Source: Gracilibacillus salinarum (lineage in GTDB: Bacteria; Bacillota; Bacilli; Bacillales; Amphibacillaceae). From it: 64,000 nucleotides of DNA. Positions 27,822-36,338 of this stretch are shown one piece after another. Numbering within the stretch: the stretch's first letter is position 1; each line of letters opens with the position of its first letter. The notes beneath the pieces were generated by a model. It was given only the letters and a program-made list of their open reading frames with translations, was not told the DNA's origin and did not search any database. Both the position numbers and the translations under genes were made by a program. The DNA is taken from NCBI RefSeq assembly GCF_022919575.1, contig NZ_CP095071.1, forward strand, positions 496,001 to 560,000, in the 5' to 3' direction.

Positions 27822-28829
27822 ATGTCAAACCTTGAGAAAACGAATTTTGCGATACTCGGTTGTGGCATTATTGCAGAAATTCATGCTAAAGGAATTGCAG
27901 AAACAGAAGAAGCATCTTTAGTTGCTGTATATGATATCAATCAGGAAATCAGTGATGCTTTTGGAAATAAACATGGGGCAGTATCTTGCGAAAGCTTAGA
28001 GCAAATGCTGGCGATCGATACGATTGATGTGGTGTGTATCTGTACACCAAGCGGAATTCATGCAGAGCAAACCATTCAAGTCGCTAAAGCAAAGAAACAT
28101 ATTTTAGTAGAAAAACCCATGGCTATTACATTAGCGGATATTTCTGCAATGATTAAGGCTTGTGAAGAGAACCAGGTATTACTTTCTACCGTATTTCCAC
28201 GACGAATGTCACCACAGGCTAATTTTGCTAGGCAACTCATACAAGAAGGCAGATTAGGGAAGCTAAGTCTATGTTCTGCATATGTGAAGCTGTACCGCGA
28301 TCAAGCATACTATGACAGTGCTGGATGGAGAGGGACATGGGAAGTAGATGGCGGAGGTGCCATGATGAATCAAGGTATTCACACCGTCGATATGCTGCAA
28401 TGGCTGGCAGGTCCTGTTGCATCACTATACGGAAGAACGAAAGCAGTATTACGTGACATAGAAGTAGAGGACACTGCTTTATCGCTATTACAATTTGAAA
28501 ACGGTGCAATGGGTGTATTAGAAATTACAACCACGGCTTACGATGGTAAAGGACAACGATTAGCGATACACGGCGAAAAGGGAACATTAGAAATAGAAGA
28601 GGATACGATTACTAAACTAGAAATTGACGGGGAAGAGGTTCAGCTGCCAGAATTTGAAGATTTCGAGGTGATTCCAGACGGACATCGCTTACAGATCAAA
28701 GATATGGCATTAGCTGTGCAAGACAAGCGTCCGCCACTTATTCCAGGGACAGAAGGACAGCATTCATTAGAAATCATACTGGGCACCTATCAATCTAGCC
28801 GTCTAGAAAAACAATTGAATGTAATCTGA
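27822..28829 (+). CDS. Gfo/Idh/MocA-family oxidoreductase 2
   Basis: A 335-aa NAD(P)-dependent oxidoreductase with a canonical dinucleotide motif ILGCGIIAEIHAKGI (near residue 10), ILVEKPMAITLAD (about 90-102, catalytic Lys) and MMNQGIHTVDMLQWLAGPV (about 180). It is clearly different from the preceding gene product. ATG 27822 follows GAAAGGATGA with 8-base spacing; ATG 27813 lies inside that site. It lies 20 bases ahead of nagB. Confidence 0.9.
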   Translation: MSNLEKTNFAILGCGIIAEIHAKGIAETEEASLVAVYDINQEISDAFGNKHGAVSCESLEQMLAIDTIDVVCICTPSGIHAEQTIQVAKAKKHILVEKPMAITLADISAMIKACEENQVLLSTVFPRRMSPQANFARQLIQEGRLGKLSLCSAYVKLYRDQAYYDSAGWRGTWEVDGGGAMMNQGIHTVDMLQWLAGPVASLYGRTKAVLRDIEVEDTALSLLQFENGAMGVLEITTTAYDGKGQRLAIHGEKGTLEIEEDTITKLEIDGEEVQLPEFEDFEVIPDGHRLQIKDMALAVQDKRPPLIPGTEGQHSLEIILGTYQSSRLEKQLNVI

Positions 28830-28849
28830 AAAAGGTGGTGAAGGAAGAA

Positions 28850-29608
28850 ATGCATATCAAGGAAGGTCAAGTCGATCAACTAAATTTCCGTGTTTTCGAT
28901 AACCGGAAAGAGATGGGAAAGGTAGCAGCGAAAGAGGTTGCAAACAAAATCTGCGCATTATTAGATCGCCAGGAGTCGGTACGGATGATTTTTGCAGCGG
29001 CGCCATCTCAAATTGAGTTTTTGCAAGCACTATTACAAGAGAAAGAGATTGAATGGGAACGGATTATTGCCTTTCACATGGATGAATACATTGGTCTCAA
29101 AGATTCGGTGTCACAAAAATTTAGTGCGTTTTTAAAAATGCATATCTTTGACAAAGTGCCATTTAAAAAAGTCCATCTCATAGATGGCAGCAATGACGCT
29201 ACAGAAGAGTGTCAAAGATACGCAAAACTCATAAATGCTGAACCGATCGATATCATTTGCCTAGGGATCGGAGAAAACGGACATATTGCTTTTAATGATC
29301 CGCCAGTTGCTGAATTCAATGATAAAGAGGTCATGAAAATTGTCGAGCTCGATGCTTCCTGCAGACAGCAGCAAGTAAATGATGGTTGTTTTGAAACTTT
29401 TGATGAAGTGCCAACACACGCTTTAACGTTAACCATTCCTGCTATGATGTCTGGTGCTCACTTGTTTTGTATTGTACCAGGTGCATCGAAGAAAACAGCA
29501 GTGAAGCGGACATTAACGGGTACTGTCTCGACCCAATGTCCAGCCACGATTTTGAGAGAGCATCCCGACTGTCATATGTATGTGGATCGTGATTCGTATG
29601 ACCTCTAG
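28850..29608 (+). CDS. nagB: glucosamine-6-phosphate deaminase
   Basis: A 252-aa NagB converting glucosamine-6-phosphate to fructose-6-phosphate and ammonia. The catalytic Asp is in AFHMDEYIGL (about 74-83), the active-site His in GIGENGHIAFNDP (about 140), and the C-terminal catalytic region reads CIVPGASKKTAVKRTL. ATG 28850 (MHIKEG) is preferred over the two GTG codons upstream, which form part of the ribosome site. The 3' end overlaps nagA. Confidence 0.95.
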   Translation: MHIKEGQVDQLNFRVFDNRKEMGKVAAKEVANKICALLDRQESVRMIFAAAPSQIEFLQALLQEKEIEWERIIAFHMDEYIGLKDSVSQKFSAFLKMHIFDKVPFKKVHLIDGSNDATEECQRYAKLINAEPIDIICLGIGENGHIAFNDPPVAEFNDKEVMKIVELDASCRQQQVNDGCFETFDEVPTHALTLTIPAMMSGAHLFCIVPGASKKTAVKRTLTGTVSTQCPATILREHPDCHMYVDRDSYDL

Positions 29609-30740
29609 TAATCTATTCAAAGGGATTCATTATAAGTCAAAGAGACCGATAGAAATAACCGTTGAGAATGAGAAGATCCTTGCGATAAAAGAAATGAAAA
29701 ATCCCGACGCTGATACATTGCCAATCATTGCTCCAGGACTTGTAGACCTTCAAATTAATGGGTATGAAGGCAGGGATTTTAATGCTTATCCTTTGTCAAA
29801 ACAGCTAATAAAAGATGCTTCCTTTGCATTATTTAAAGAAGGGGTTACCTCCTATTATCCAACAATTATCACTAATGGTGATCAAGAGATAAAAGAATCA
29901 GCAGAAACAATCGCTCAAGCCTGTGACGAAGATGATTTAGTAGCAAAGACAGTCGCAGGAATTCATTTGGAGGGTCCTTTTATCTCCTCTGAAGATGGAC
30001 CAAGGGGAGCACATGGCAAGGAATATGTAAAAGCGCCAGATTGGTCATTATTTAAGGAATGGCAAGCAGCAGCTAAAGGGAAGATTAAGCTACTGACTTT
30101 ATCGCCCGAGTGGTCAAACGCTGCAGAATTTATCCAGCAATGCAAAAACAGTGGTGTGAAAGTATCTATCGGCCATACAGCAGCAACAAGCCAGCAAATT
30201 CGATCAGCTGTCGAATCAGGAGCTGTTATGTCTACTCATTTAGGAAATGGCGCTCATCTGATGCTGCCGCGACATCCGAATTATATATGGGAACAGTTAG
30301 CACAGGATGAGCTATGGAACAGTTGTATAGCTGACGGTTTTCACCTGCCAGAGTCTGTATTAAAAGTAATTTTCAAAGTGAAAAAAGAGCGTGCAATTTT
30401 AGTTAGTGATGCGGTTTTCTTAAGTGGCTTAGAACCTGGCACTTATAAGACACACATCGGTGGCGAAGTAGTACTCACGGAAGCAGGGAAACTTCATTTA
30501 GCAGAGAATCCGGACTTACTGGCGGGATCAGTGCAAATGTTACAAGATGGTATTAGAAACCTTGTGGACTTTGGTATTTGTACATTTGCAGAGGCATGGG
30601 ATGCTGCCTCGATTCATCCGGCTAGACTAATGAATTTATCGGTAAGGAATGGATTGGAAGAAGGAGCTCCTGCTGATTTTGTTTTGTTGCAGAATGAGCA
30701 AATTAGTCAGACGATCAAAGCAGGGTATACGGTGTTCTAA
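29598..30740 (+). CDS. nagA: N-acetylglucosamine-6-phosphate deacetylase
   Basis: A 380-aa NagA removing acetate from GlcNAc-6-phosphate to supply NagB. Metal-site motifs are visible: GLVDLQINGYEGRDF, HLEGPFISSEDGPRGAH, VSIGHTAATSQQI, and the catalytic Asp in LVSDAVFLSG; ENPDLLAGSVQMLQDG is the conserved C-terminal block. Start ATG 29598 is the likely one, overlapping nagB by 11 bases; ATG 29580 is an alternative and neither has a strong ribosome site. It is the last gene of the operon. NagA needs GlcNAc-6-P, but no GlcNAc kinase or PTS gene is in this locus. Confidence 0.95.
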   Translation: MTSSNLFKGIHYKSKRPIEITVENEKILAIKEMKNPDADTLPIIAPGLVDLQINGYEGRDFNAYPLSKQLIKDASFALFKEGVTSYYPTIITNGDQEIKESAETIAQACDEDDLVAKTVAGIHLEGPFISSEDGPRGAHGKEYVKAPDWSLFKEWQAAAKGKIKLLTLSPEWSNAAEFIQQCKNSGVKVSIGHTAATSQQIRSAVESGAVMSTHLGNGAHLMLPRHPNYIWEQLAQDELWNSCIADGFHLPESVLKVIFKVKKERAILVSDAVFLSGLEPGTYKTHIGGEVVLTEAGKLHLAENPDLLAGSVQMLQDGIRNLVDFGICTFAEAWDAASIHPARLMNLSVRNGLEEGAPADFVLLQNEQISQTIKAGYTVF

Positions 30741-30778
30741 CAAATACTTTACAACCTGAATAAGCTTTTGTGAAAAGG

Positions 30779-30821
30779 GCCAGCCATTCGTGCTTTACAA
30801 GGAGTGGCTGGTATTGCTTTT
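30779..30821 (+). terminator. probable terminator of the nag operon
   Basis: Stem GCCAGCCATTC with GAGTGGCTGG (one wobble pair) over a 12-nt loop, then a broken T-rich tail (TATTGCTTTT). Confidence 0.6.
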
Positions 30822-30895
30822 GTGATACTAAACAGTTTATCAATTTCGTAATTTTGAAATATTGAATATATTTAGAATAACTCTGAAAACATCCT

Positions 30896-30925
30896 CTTGG
30901 GCCGGAGTCTCCGAATATTTGCTAT
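30896..30925. repeat. possible fragment of structured element module
   Basis: CTTGGGCCGGAGTCTCCGAA and the following TATTTGCT resemble the module word GGGAGTCTCCG-N2-TATTTCCTACGCT at 3849-3873. It lies in the 311-base gap 30741-31051, which otherwise holds only the nag terminator and AT-rich promoter-like DNA. Confidence 0.35.
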
Positions 30926-31051
30926 CAGAAATAAGCAAAGTCTTTAAATTTGAATAAATTTAAGCTGAATTTTACATTTTTATGATACTATCAATATAAA
31001 GGAAATCTAAGTAGTTTTACATTTTTAAAGCTAGAAGGGGAAGATAAAAAA

Positions 31052-31381
31052 GTGAACCAAACACTCTTAATCATTGACGCACAACAGGCATTAATGGATG
31101 GAAATCAAGAAGTAAGTTCAATTTATAATAAGGAACAAGTGATTAGGAATATTAACAAAGTGATTCAAAAGGCTAGGGATGCAAGTATTTCCATAGTTTT
31201 TGTCAGAGATCTTGATGTAGCTAATGGAAAAGGTAATGGTTTTGACATTAGTAATTCCACAGGAAGAATTGGTTGCAGTTCGGATGTTTAATAGTTTTGG
31301 TTCACCTAAAGGATATGATTATTTATCTGACGTTAGGTCATTTGGAGATACAGTAATGAGCTGTTTGCAAAAAGTCAGTAT
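31052..31381 (+). pseudogene. isochorismatase-family gene remnant
   Basis: The first 68 or so codons (GTG 31052 behind AGAAGGGGAAG) read as the N-terminus of an isochorismatase-like hydrolase: TLLIIDAQQALMDG with the catalytic Asp, and SIVFVRDLD. The frame stops at 31291, less than half the normal length of about 180 aa, with none of the later Lys/Cys active-site motifs. A different frame then reads VIPQEELVAVRMFNSFGS to a stop near 31381, apparently the tail of another protein that I do not recognise. The join looks like a deletion that fused two genes. Not likely to be functional. Confidence 0.7.
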
Positions 31382-31487
31382 ATGATTATATGAATTTCAT
31401 AAAATTGCAACCTATTGCAACATTGGATTTTAAATAGGTTAATTCAGAAATTATATATAAATGATTTATAATAACTGAGGTGTAGAA

Positions 31488-32627
31488 ATGAAAAAAGCAT
31501 TACCAGAAATTCAAAGAGCCTTAAACATAAGCATTTTAAATGAATGTGTTACTAAAATAATAAATAAAAAGATTATTAATGTAAAAGAATGGAGCCTTGA
31601 AGCTATTTCCGATGTATCGCCAAATTTTACAACGGATGGTATTTTCCGAATTTATGGAACTGTAGTAGTCTCAGAAAAAGAAATCCCTTGGTCGCTTATA
31701 TTAAAGATTATTAAACCGGAACAAGTTGAAAAGAATAATCCACAACATCACAACTATTGGAAAAGAGAAGCATTGGTGAATCAATCAGGAGTTTTAACTG
31801 ATCTTCCTGATGTTATTTATGCACCTCAATGCTATAAGGTTGAAGAAAAGGGAAATGATTCAGTATGGCTATGGATGGAAGAAATTAAAGAAGATAATAA
31901 GCAATTATGGTCTGAAAAAGAATTTGCATTTATTGCTCGACAATTAGGTATTTTCAATGGTGCTTATATTACAGAAAAAACTATTCCTGATTATACATGG
32001 ATTTGTAGTAAATGGCTCAAGTCATGGGTTAATGGTTGTAAAAAGCATTCCGTTGATCCAACTATTTACCTTTCAAAGGTTCAAAATCTAAGCAATCTTG
32101 ATAGTATATATAATTCATATGTTTACTTAAATAAAAACTTAGACAAACATTATAACGCGTTGGATAACTTACCACGTGTACTTGCTCACCAAGATCTAAG
32201 TAAACAAAATATGTACATTAATTTACATAACTGTACTAAAAAACAATTGACGTTAATTGACTGGCAGTTTTTAAGTATTTCTGGTTTAGGTGAAGACTTA
32301 GGAAAACTATACGGTGTTGCGTTGAGCCAACAAGATATTCCGATTGAAAAAGGGGAATATTATAAGGAATTACTGTTTACAAACTATATTGATGGCCTTA
32401 GAGAAGCTGGTTGGAATGGGGATGTTACATTACCTAAATACGGATTTTATGTATCGTTTGCTTTGCGGAGTGCATGGGAGGTGCCGAAACTAATTAAGTT
32501 AGCAGCAGATTCTGTTGTAGAGTATGAAAAGGAAAAAATACACTTAATAGAGATACTTACACGAATTACAAGTATTCAAATGGAATTAGGTAAAGAAGCA
32601 GATAGAATTTATCCCATTTTAATTTAA
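31488..32627 (+). CDS. APH-family phosphotransferase
   Basis: A 379-aa protein with the aminoglycoside phosphotransferase/choline kinase fold. Brenner-type catalytic motif VLAHQDLSKQNMYIN (His-x-Asp-x4-Asn, about 240) and metal-binding LTLIDWQFLS (about 262). The N-terminal lobe has PWSLILKIIKP with the ATP-binding Lys. The substrate is unknown; it could be an antibiotic, an amino sugar or another small alcohol, and nothing here shows resistance. Site GAGGTG before ATG. It lies in an AT-rich accessory stretch between a pseudogene and a recombinase gene and is followed by its own terminator. Confidence 0.82.
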   Translation: MKKALPEIQRALNISILNECVTKIINKKIINVKEWSLEAISDVSPNFTTDGIFRIYGTVVVSEKEIPWSLILKIIKPEQVEKNNPQHHNYWKREALVNQSGVLTDLPDVIYAPQCYKVEEKGNDSVWLWMEEIKEDNKQLWSEKEFAFIARQLGIFNGAYITEKTIPDYTWICSKWLKSWVNGCKKHSVDPTIYLSKVQNLSNLDSIYNSYVYLNKNLDKHYNALDNLPRVLAHQDLSKQNMYINLHNCTKKQLTLIDWQFLSISGLGEDLGKLYGVALSQQDIPIEKGEYYKELLFTNYIDGLREAGWNGDVTLPKYGFYVSFALRSAWEVPKLIKLAADSVVEYEKEKIHLIEILTRITSIQMELGKEADRIYPILI

Positions 32628-32692
32628 GATAAAACGAACTGATTTTACCTGTTATAGTTACTATATACTATCAAGACTAATTAACCTCTGGG

Positions 32693-32726
32693 GTCTAAAC
32701 TACCTAGGAATGGTTTAGACTTTTTC
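32693..32726 (+). terminator. terminator after APH-family gene
   Basis: Stem GTCTAAAC with GTTTAGAC, 12-nt loop, T5. Confidence 0.8.
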
Positions 32727-32780
32727 GTCTTTGAACAGGAGTTAGTTAGGTTAACGACAAAGCCATTTATATTAAAAATA

Positions 32781-32816
32781 GATTATTACGTAAAATATAA
32801 ATTTGACGTAATAATC
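32781..32816. promoter_or_regulatory. perfect 11-bp inverted repeat upstream of xerS
   Basis: GATTATTACGT (32781-32791) and ACGTAATAATC (32806-32816) are exact complements around a 14-nt A/T spacer, 34 bp before the recombinase start. The right arm overlaps a possible promoter (TTGACG 32803-32808, 17 bp, TAAAAT 32826-32831). It could be an operator for autoregulation or a recombinase binding site. The 11-bp arm length is like Xer sites, but the spacer is longer than the usual 6-8 bp. Confidence 0.5.
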
Positions 32817-32850
32817 TTTAGAATTTAAAATTGTAAGTGAGGTGATAAGA

Positions 32851-33930
32851 ATGAGTAAAGAAAAAAGGCAGCGTCATTATGAAAAAGTTGAAAATAAAGT
32901 AAAAGAATTACCTTGGTATGTTGGTGAATACATAGACAAAAAAAGAAGAAAACTCTCTCCTGCATCTCTTTTGAACTATTGTCATGATTATATAATATTC
33001 ATTGACTGGTTATTAGCTGAAGGTTTCTTTAGTGGTAAACGTACAGAAATACCACTCGAAATATTGGAGCGTTTAACAGTTCAACAGATAGAGGATTTTT
33101 TATCCTTTCTTGAATTTAAAAAAGATAATTCAGAACTAACAATAAATCGCAAATTATCAGCATTGAAATCTCTATTTAATTATTTGCAAAATATAGCTGA
33201 AACCCCAGAATTAGAACCTTATATTCGGCGAAATGTGATGGCTAAGATTGAATTTAATGCTGTAAAAGAAGATCAAGAAACGCTTGCAAACCGCATGGAA
33301 GGAAAAATGCTCCGTGGAGATGAATATGAGCAATTCCGTCAATTTATAGCAAATGACTACGGTGAACTTAATAATGATAACAAAAAGCTCTTTAATTTTC
33401 ATATGAAGAACAGAGAAAGAGACACAGCAATCGTCTCATTAATTCTTGGCTCAGGTCTTAGATTATCAGAGGTTGTTGGAATAAATGCAGATGATATCGA
33501 CTGGAAAAAGAACACGGTAAGAGTCGTACGTAAAGGAAATAAAGAGCAATATGTGTATTTTAGTAATCAAGCTATGAATGATTTGCAAGATTATATAAAA
33601 ATACGACAGGAAAGGTATAACCCAAGTAAAGATAATAACGCTTTATTCATTGCATCTGTCATGGGACCAAAAGGAACGACTAGAAGGCTTAGTGCTCGTT
33701 CGATCGAAAAGATCGTAGAAAAGTATGCTACAGCTTTCGGTAAACCTTCATTATCAGTACACAAATTAAGACATTCCTTTGCGACCAGGTATCATTTAGA
33801 AAACAATGATGTTCCGAAATTAAGAAGACAACTAGGACATTCTTCTATCCAAACTACTATGATTTATACACATTTAACAAATGACGAGATGCGCTCTGCG
33901 GTAAATAAACTATCTAAAAAAGAGAACTAA
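32851..33930 (+). CDS. xerS: XerS-type tyrosine recombinase
   Basis: A 359-aa integrase. The N-terminal SAM-like core-binding domain (about 15-140) has LTINRKLSALKSLFNYL. The catalytic domain has Arg in LGSGLRLSEVVG, His-x-x-Arg in SVHKLRHSFATRY, His in RQLGHSSIQTTMIYTHL and the nucleophile Tyr in that last motif. Length and wording fit the single-subunit XerS branch more than XerC/D or CodV. Start ATG 32851 has GTGAGGTGATAAGA upstream; GTG 32842 is part of the ribosome site. An exact inverted repeat lies just upstream. No phage or transposon genes accompany it, so its job (chromosome dimer resolution or a mobile element) is open. Confidence 0.88.
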   Translation: MSKEKRQRHYEKVENKVKELPWYVGEYIDKKRRKLSPASLLNYCHDYIIFIDWLLAEGFFSGKRTEIPLEILERLTVQQIEDFLSFLEFKKDNSELTINRKLSALKSLFNYLQNIAETPELEPYIRRNVMAKIEFNAVKEDQETLANRMEGKMLRGDEYEQFRQFIANDYGELNNDNKKLFNFHMKNRERDTAIVSLILGSGLRLSEVVGINADDIDWKKNTVRVVRKGNKEQYVYFSNQAMNDLQDYIKIRQERYNPSKDNNALFIASVMGPKGTTRRLSARSIEKIVEKYATAFGKPSLSVHKLRHSFATRYHLENNDVPKLRRQLGHSSIQTTMIYTHLTNDEMRSAVNKLSKKEN

Positions 33931-33957
33931 GTCTCGCTCTTTTTTTAGATAGTTTTT
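33907..33957 (+). terminator. terminator overlapping the xerS 3' end
   Basis: AAACTATCTAAAAAAGAG pairs with CTCTTTTTTTAGATAGTTT; the left arm encodes the last codons of xerS and T5 follows. Confidence 0.8.
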
Positions 33958-34028
33958 GTTTACGATACAGGGACGTTTCCTTTAATAGACAATAGAGGAG
34001 TCTGATACATTCCATTTCGATAATTTTT

Positions 34029-34061
34029 TCTAGTTTACATAATATATATTATGGGAAGTTG
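34029..34061. repeat. solo terminal-repeat remnant
   Basis: TCTAGTTTACATAATATATA followed by TTATGGGAAGTTG closely matches the right terminal inverted repeat of the structured elements (GCTAGTTGACATAATCCATA TTATAGGAAGTTG at 3985-4017), with no body attached. Confidence 0.55.
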
Positions 34062-34073
34062 AGAATAAAACAA

Positions 34074-34114
34074 TCTCAATATCTCGTATACAAAGTATAC
34101 TTAAGATATTGAGA
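34074..34114 (-). terminator. terminator after the Rieske oxidoreductase gene
   Basis: Long stem TCTCAATATCT (34074-34084) / AGATATTGAGA (34104-34114) with an inner GTATAC pair; on the minus strand it is followed by TTGTTTT. Confidence 0.75.
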
Positions 34115-34126
34115 CAGAATAAAAAT

Positions 34127-35620
34127 TTATAAGCTGAGTTTATTTAAATTTTTTGTTGCTGGACCTTCGATTACTTTTCCGTCATAATTAAACCTCGATC
34201 CATGACATGGACAATCCCAACTTTTTTCTGATTGATTCCAATTACACTCACAACCTAAATGCGTACATGTTGGATCGACTGCATGCAATTGATCATCATC
34301 GTCTTTATAAACGCCTATCGTTTTACCATCGTGTTTAATTTTTGCACTTGAATTCGGTTTAAGTTGTTCTACACGATCTGTTTTACTTAATTTTCCTTTT
34401 ATGAATTCTGTTGCTACGTCTGAATTATTTCGCATGAACGCCTTTAAATCAGGATCTGCATGAAAACGTTGCGGTTGATATAGTTTTTTATATGGATTTT
34501 CTTTTCCGACAATTAAATCTGCTAGTAACTGCGCAGCTACCGCACTATTCGTCATACCCCATTTTCGATATCCTGTCGCAACAAAGACATTTGGATGACG
34601 CTTGTTCAACGCCCCGATATATGGTAGTTTATCAAGTGTTTCATAATCCTGTGCCGACCATTGATAATGAAACGCTTGACTTCTGAGATATCGATTAGCA
34701 AATTGTGTTAGCTCTGTGTACGGATCTGCATGTTGCTGCTGTTGGCCCGTTTTGTGTGCTTGCCCTCCTAGTAACCAAATCGTCTTATCTTCTTTTTGCA
34801 CATGTCGAATCGAGCGAATTGGCTGATCTACATCTAAATACATTCCACCAGGATAGGCTTCTGAAGATGTGAAGCCTACTACATACGATCTAGATGGATA
34901 CATTCTCGTACTGTAGAATGCTTTTCCTTCGTAGAATGGAAATTGAGTTGCTACGACTACGTTGTCTGTTATAATATTATGTCCTCTTGCAGTTCTTACA
35001 ATCGTATTAGATTGATAGTCAATGTCCACAGCAGTTGTTCGTTCATAGATATGTCCTTGGTATTTTTCAATTTCTGCTACAATCGTTTTCAAGAAAGTTC
35101 TCGGATCAAACTGTGCTTGGGTATTCATACGAAGTGCTTTTAAATGTGGAAATGAAAAAGGAATTTGATCAACTAAGGTCCCTTCGATTGCTAATTTCTG
35201 ATAGGCCTCACTTTCTTTTTCCAATTTCTCCCGATTGTTTGGCTGATTCGTATATAAATAAGCATGCTCTTGCTGATAGTGACAGTTTATCTGAAACATT
35301 TTTATTGTTTTATGATAAAATGCCATCGCCTCTTTTTGACTTTGGTAGTATAGAGATGCATTTTCTTCACCAAAATGCTGAATTAATTCATCATAGATGA
35401 GATCATGCTGTGCCGTTATTTTTGCCGTTGTATGGCCAGTGGTAGATTGAGAAAGACGGTCTCGTTCCAAAAGTACGACTTTGACCCCTTGTTTTGCTAA
35501 ATGATAAGCTGTTAAAACGCCAGTAATCCCGCCACCAATAATCGTTACATCCGTTTGTAGACTATCGTGTAATGGCTGGAATGGCTTTATTTCTGTGTCT
35601 AACCAAATTGAAGTATGCAT
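34127..35620 (-). CDS. yhfW: FAD-dependent oxidoreductase with Rieske domain (YhfW-like)
   Basis: A 497-aa protein. The N-terminal FAD-binding DAO domain has DVTIIGGGITGVLTAYHLA (about 25-43) and LLERDRLSQSTTGHTTA. The C-terminal Rieske [2Fe-2S] domain (about 400-497) has both ligand pairs, CTHLGC and CPCHGSRF. The layout matches B. subtilis YhfW, whose substrate is unknown; oxidation of an amine with electron transfer through the iron-sulfur centre is a fair guess. Start ATG 35620 (MHTSIWL) follows GGAAGGGATC; the frame extends upstream to 35680 without a site. Single gene, with its own terminator. Confidence 0.85.
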   Translation of the reverse strand: MHTSIWLDTEIKPFQPLHDSLQTDVTIIGGGITGVLTAYHLAKQGVKVVLLERDRLSQSTTGHTTAKITAQHDLIYDELIQHFGEENASLYYQSQKEAMAFYHKTIKMFQINCHYQQEHAYLYTNQPNNREKLEKESEAYQKLAIEGTLVDQIPFSFPHLKALRMNTQAQFDPRTFLKTIVAEIEKYQGHIYERTTAVDIDYQSNTIVRTARGHNIITDNVVVATQFPFYEGKAFYSTRMYPSRSYVVGFTSSEAYPGGMYLDVDQPIRSIRHVQKEDKTIWLLGGQAHKTGQQQQHADPYTELTQFANRYLRSQAFHYQWSAQDYETLDKLPYIGALNKRHPNVFVATGYRKWGMTNSAVAAQLLADLIVGKENPYKKLYQPQRFHADPDLKAFMRNNSDVATEFIKGKLSKTDRVEQLKPNSSAKIKHDGKTIGVYKDDDDQLHAVDPTCTHLGCECNWNQSEKSWDCPCHGSRFNYDGKVIEGPATKNLNKLSL

Positions 35621-35755
35621 AAGATCCCTTCCTTTTTTCTTCATAGTTGTAGCATTACCAAAATTAGAAGAGATTATCACACTTGATCAGGTGTTATCAT
35701 GTTCTTTTTTATTCTGCAGTAGGAAAGCATAAAATTTTAGCAATTTGGAAGGTAG

Positions 35756-36138
35756 ATTCTTATAATGTGGATTATCTTAGCCTCAGCGCCTGCATAATCT
35801 CGCGGGAGTCTCCGTGGTTGGCCTACGCTAGAATTGAGGCTCTACAATTTTTGGTAGAGCTATATTGATCGTATGCATAAATAATAGTTATTGAAAAATG
35901 CCTAGAACCACTGCTTTTTGCTGTTCCGTGCGTTGTAGCACTTCCCTTAAGCGTAAGAAATATGCGGAGACTCCCGTGCCCACAGGACGCGGAGCATATT
36001 TCCGGAGCTTTGCACCGCAGATAACATATTTCAAAATGACTGTTTTGCAATACATTCTTTGTTAACATAATCCATAATATAGGTAGTTATATAAAATCTA
36101 AATCAAATAGGACCTGGCGGATTATGCCCAGGTTTTCT
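35756..36138. repeat. structured intergenic repeat element, copy 3 (partly deleted)
   Basis: Terminal repeats at 35756-35776 and 36061-36090. Only the right half of module A remains (CGCGGGAGTCTCCGTGGTTG and GCCTACGCT, about 35802-35830). Module B keeps outer arms AGAAATATGC (35956-35965) / GCATATTTCC (35994-36003) but has lost its inner stem. Compared with copies 1 and 2, the outer stem has changed a G-C pair to T-A on both sides. The end hairpin reads ACCTGG...CCAGGT (36111-36133) instead of ACCGGG...CCCGGT, again a paired change. No gene is present from 35621 to 36304. Confidence 0.82.
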
Positions 36139-36338
36139 TGTAAGTCAAGAAAGTATAAATTTTAGGCTAAATGATGTTCGCTGACAGAAACGGCCACGTC
36201 CGGCTCCAGCGCCCAGAGACTAGGCGACTTCGCCCTACGATATAGTCATCATCGATTCGCAAGCTCACCGTGATTCCTTTATCTCAGTTGATTCGCTCCA
36301 CTCACTACGTCTCTAAACGGGCGCTTGCGCCTTTGTTC
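36139..36338. repeat. secondary ~200-nt repeat (copy B)
   Basis: Near-identical to 4070-4274 apart from a few substitutions and an 8-nt deletion. It begins TAAGTCAAGAAAGTATAAAT and ends GGGCGCTTGCGCCTTTGTTC. The end inverted repeats (GCGCCCAGAGAC / GTCTCTAAACGGGCGC) are conserved. Its last 34 nt (36305-36338) encode the final codons of the minus-strand membrane-protein gene. Confidence 0.85.

Noticed and set aside
31488..32627. Calling the APH-family gene an antibiotic resistance gene
   Set aside because: The fold is shared by many small-molecule kinases, and nothing in the sequence points to a drug substrate.
31052..33930. Prophage or integrative element around the recombinase
   Set aside because: There is only one recombinase gene with an APH-family kinase and a broken gene nearby; no phage structural, replication or conjugation genes and no paired attachment sites were seen.
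35683..36068. Frames across repeat copy 3
   Set aside because: They fall inside the structured repeat and have no ribosome site or similarity.
3631..36338. Repeat elements as CRISPR arrays
   Set aside because: The repeats are few, long, far apart and internally palindromic; there are no short regular repeats with unique spacers and no cas genes.
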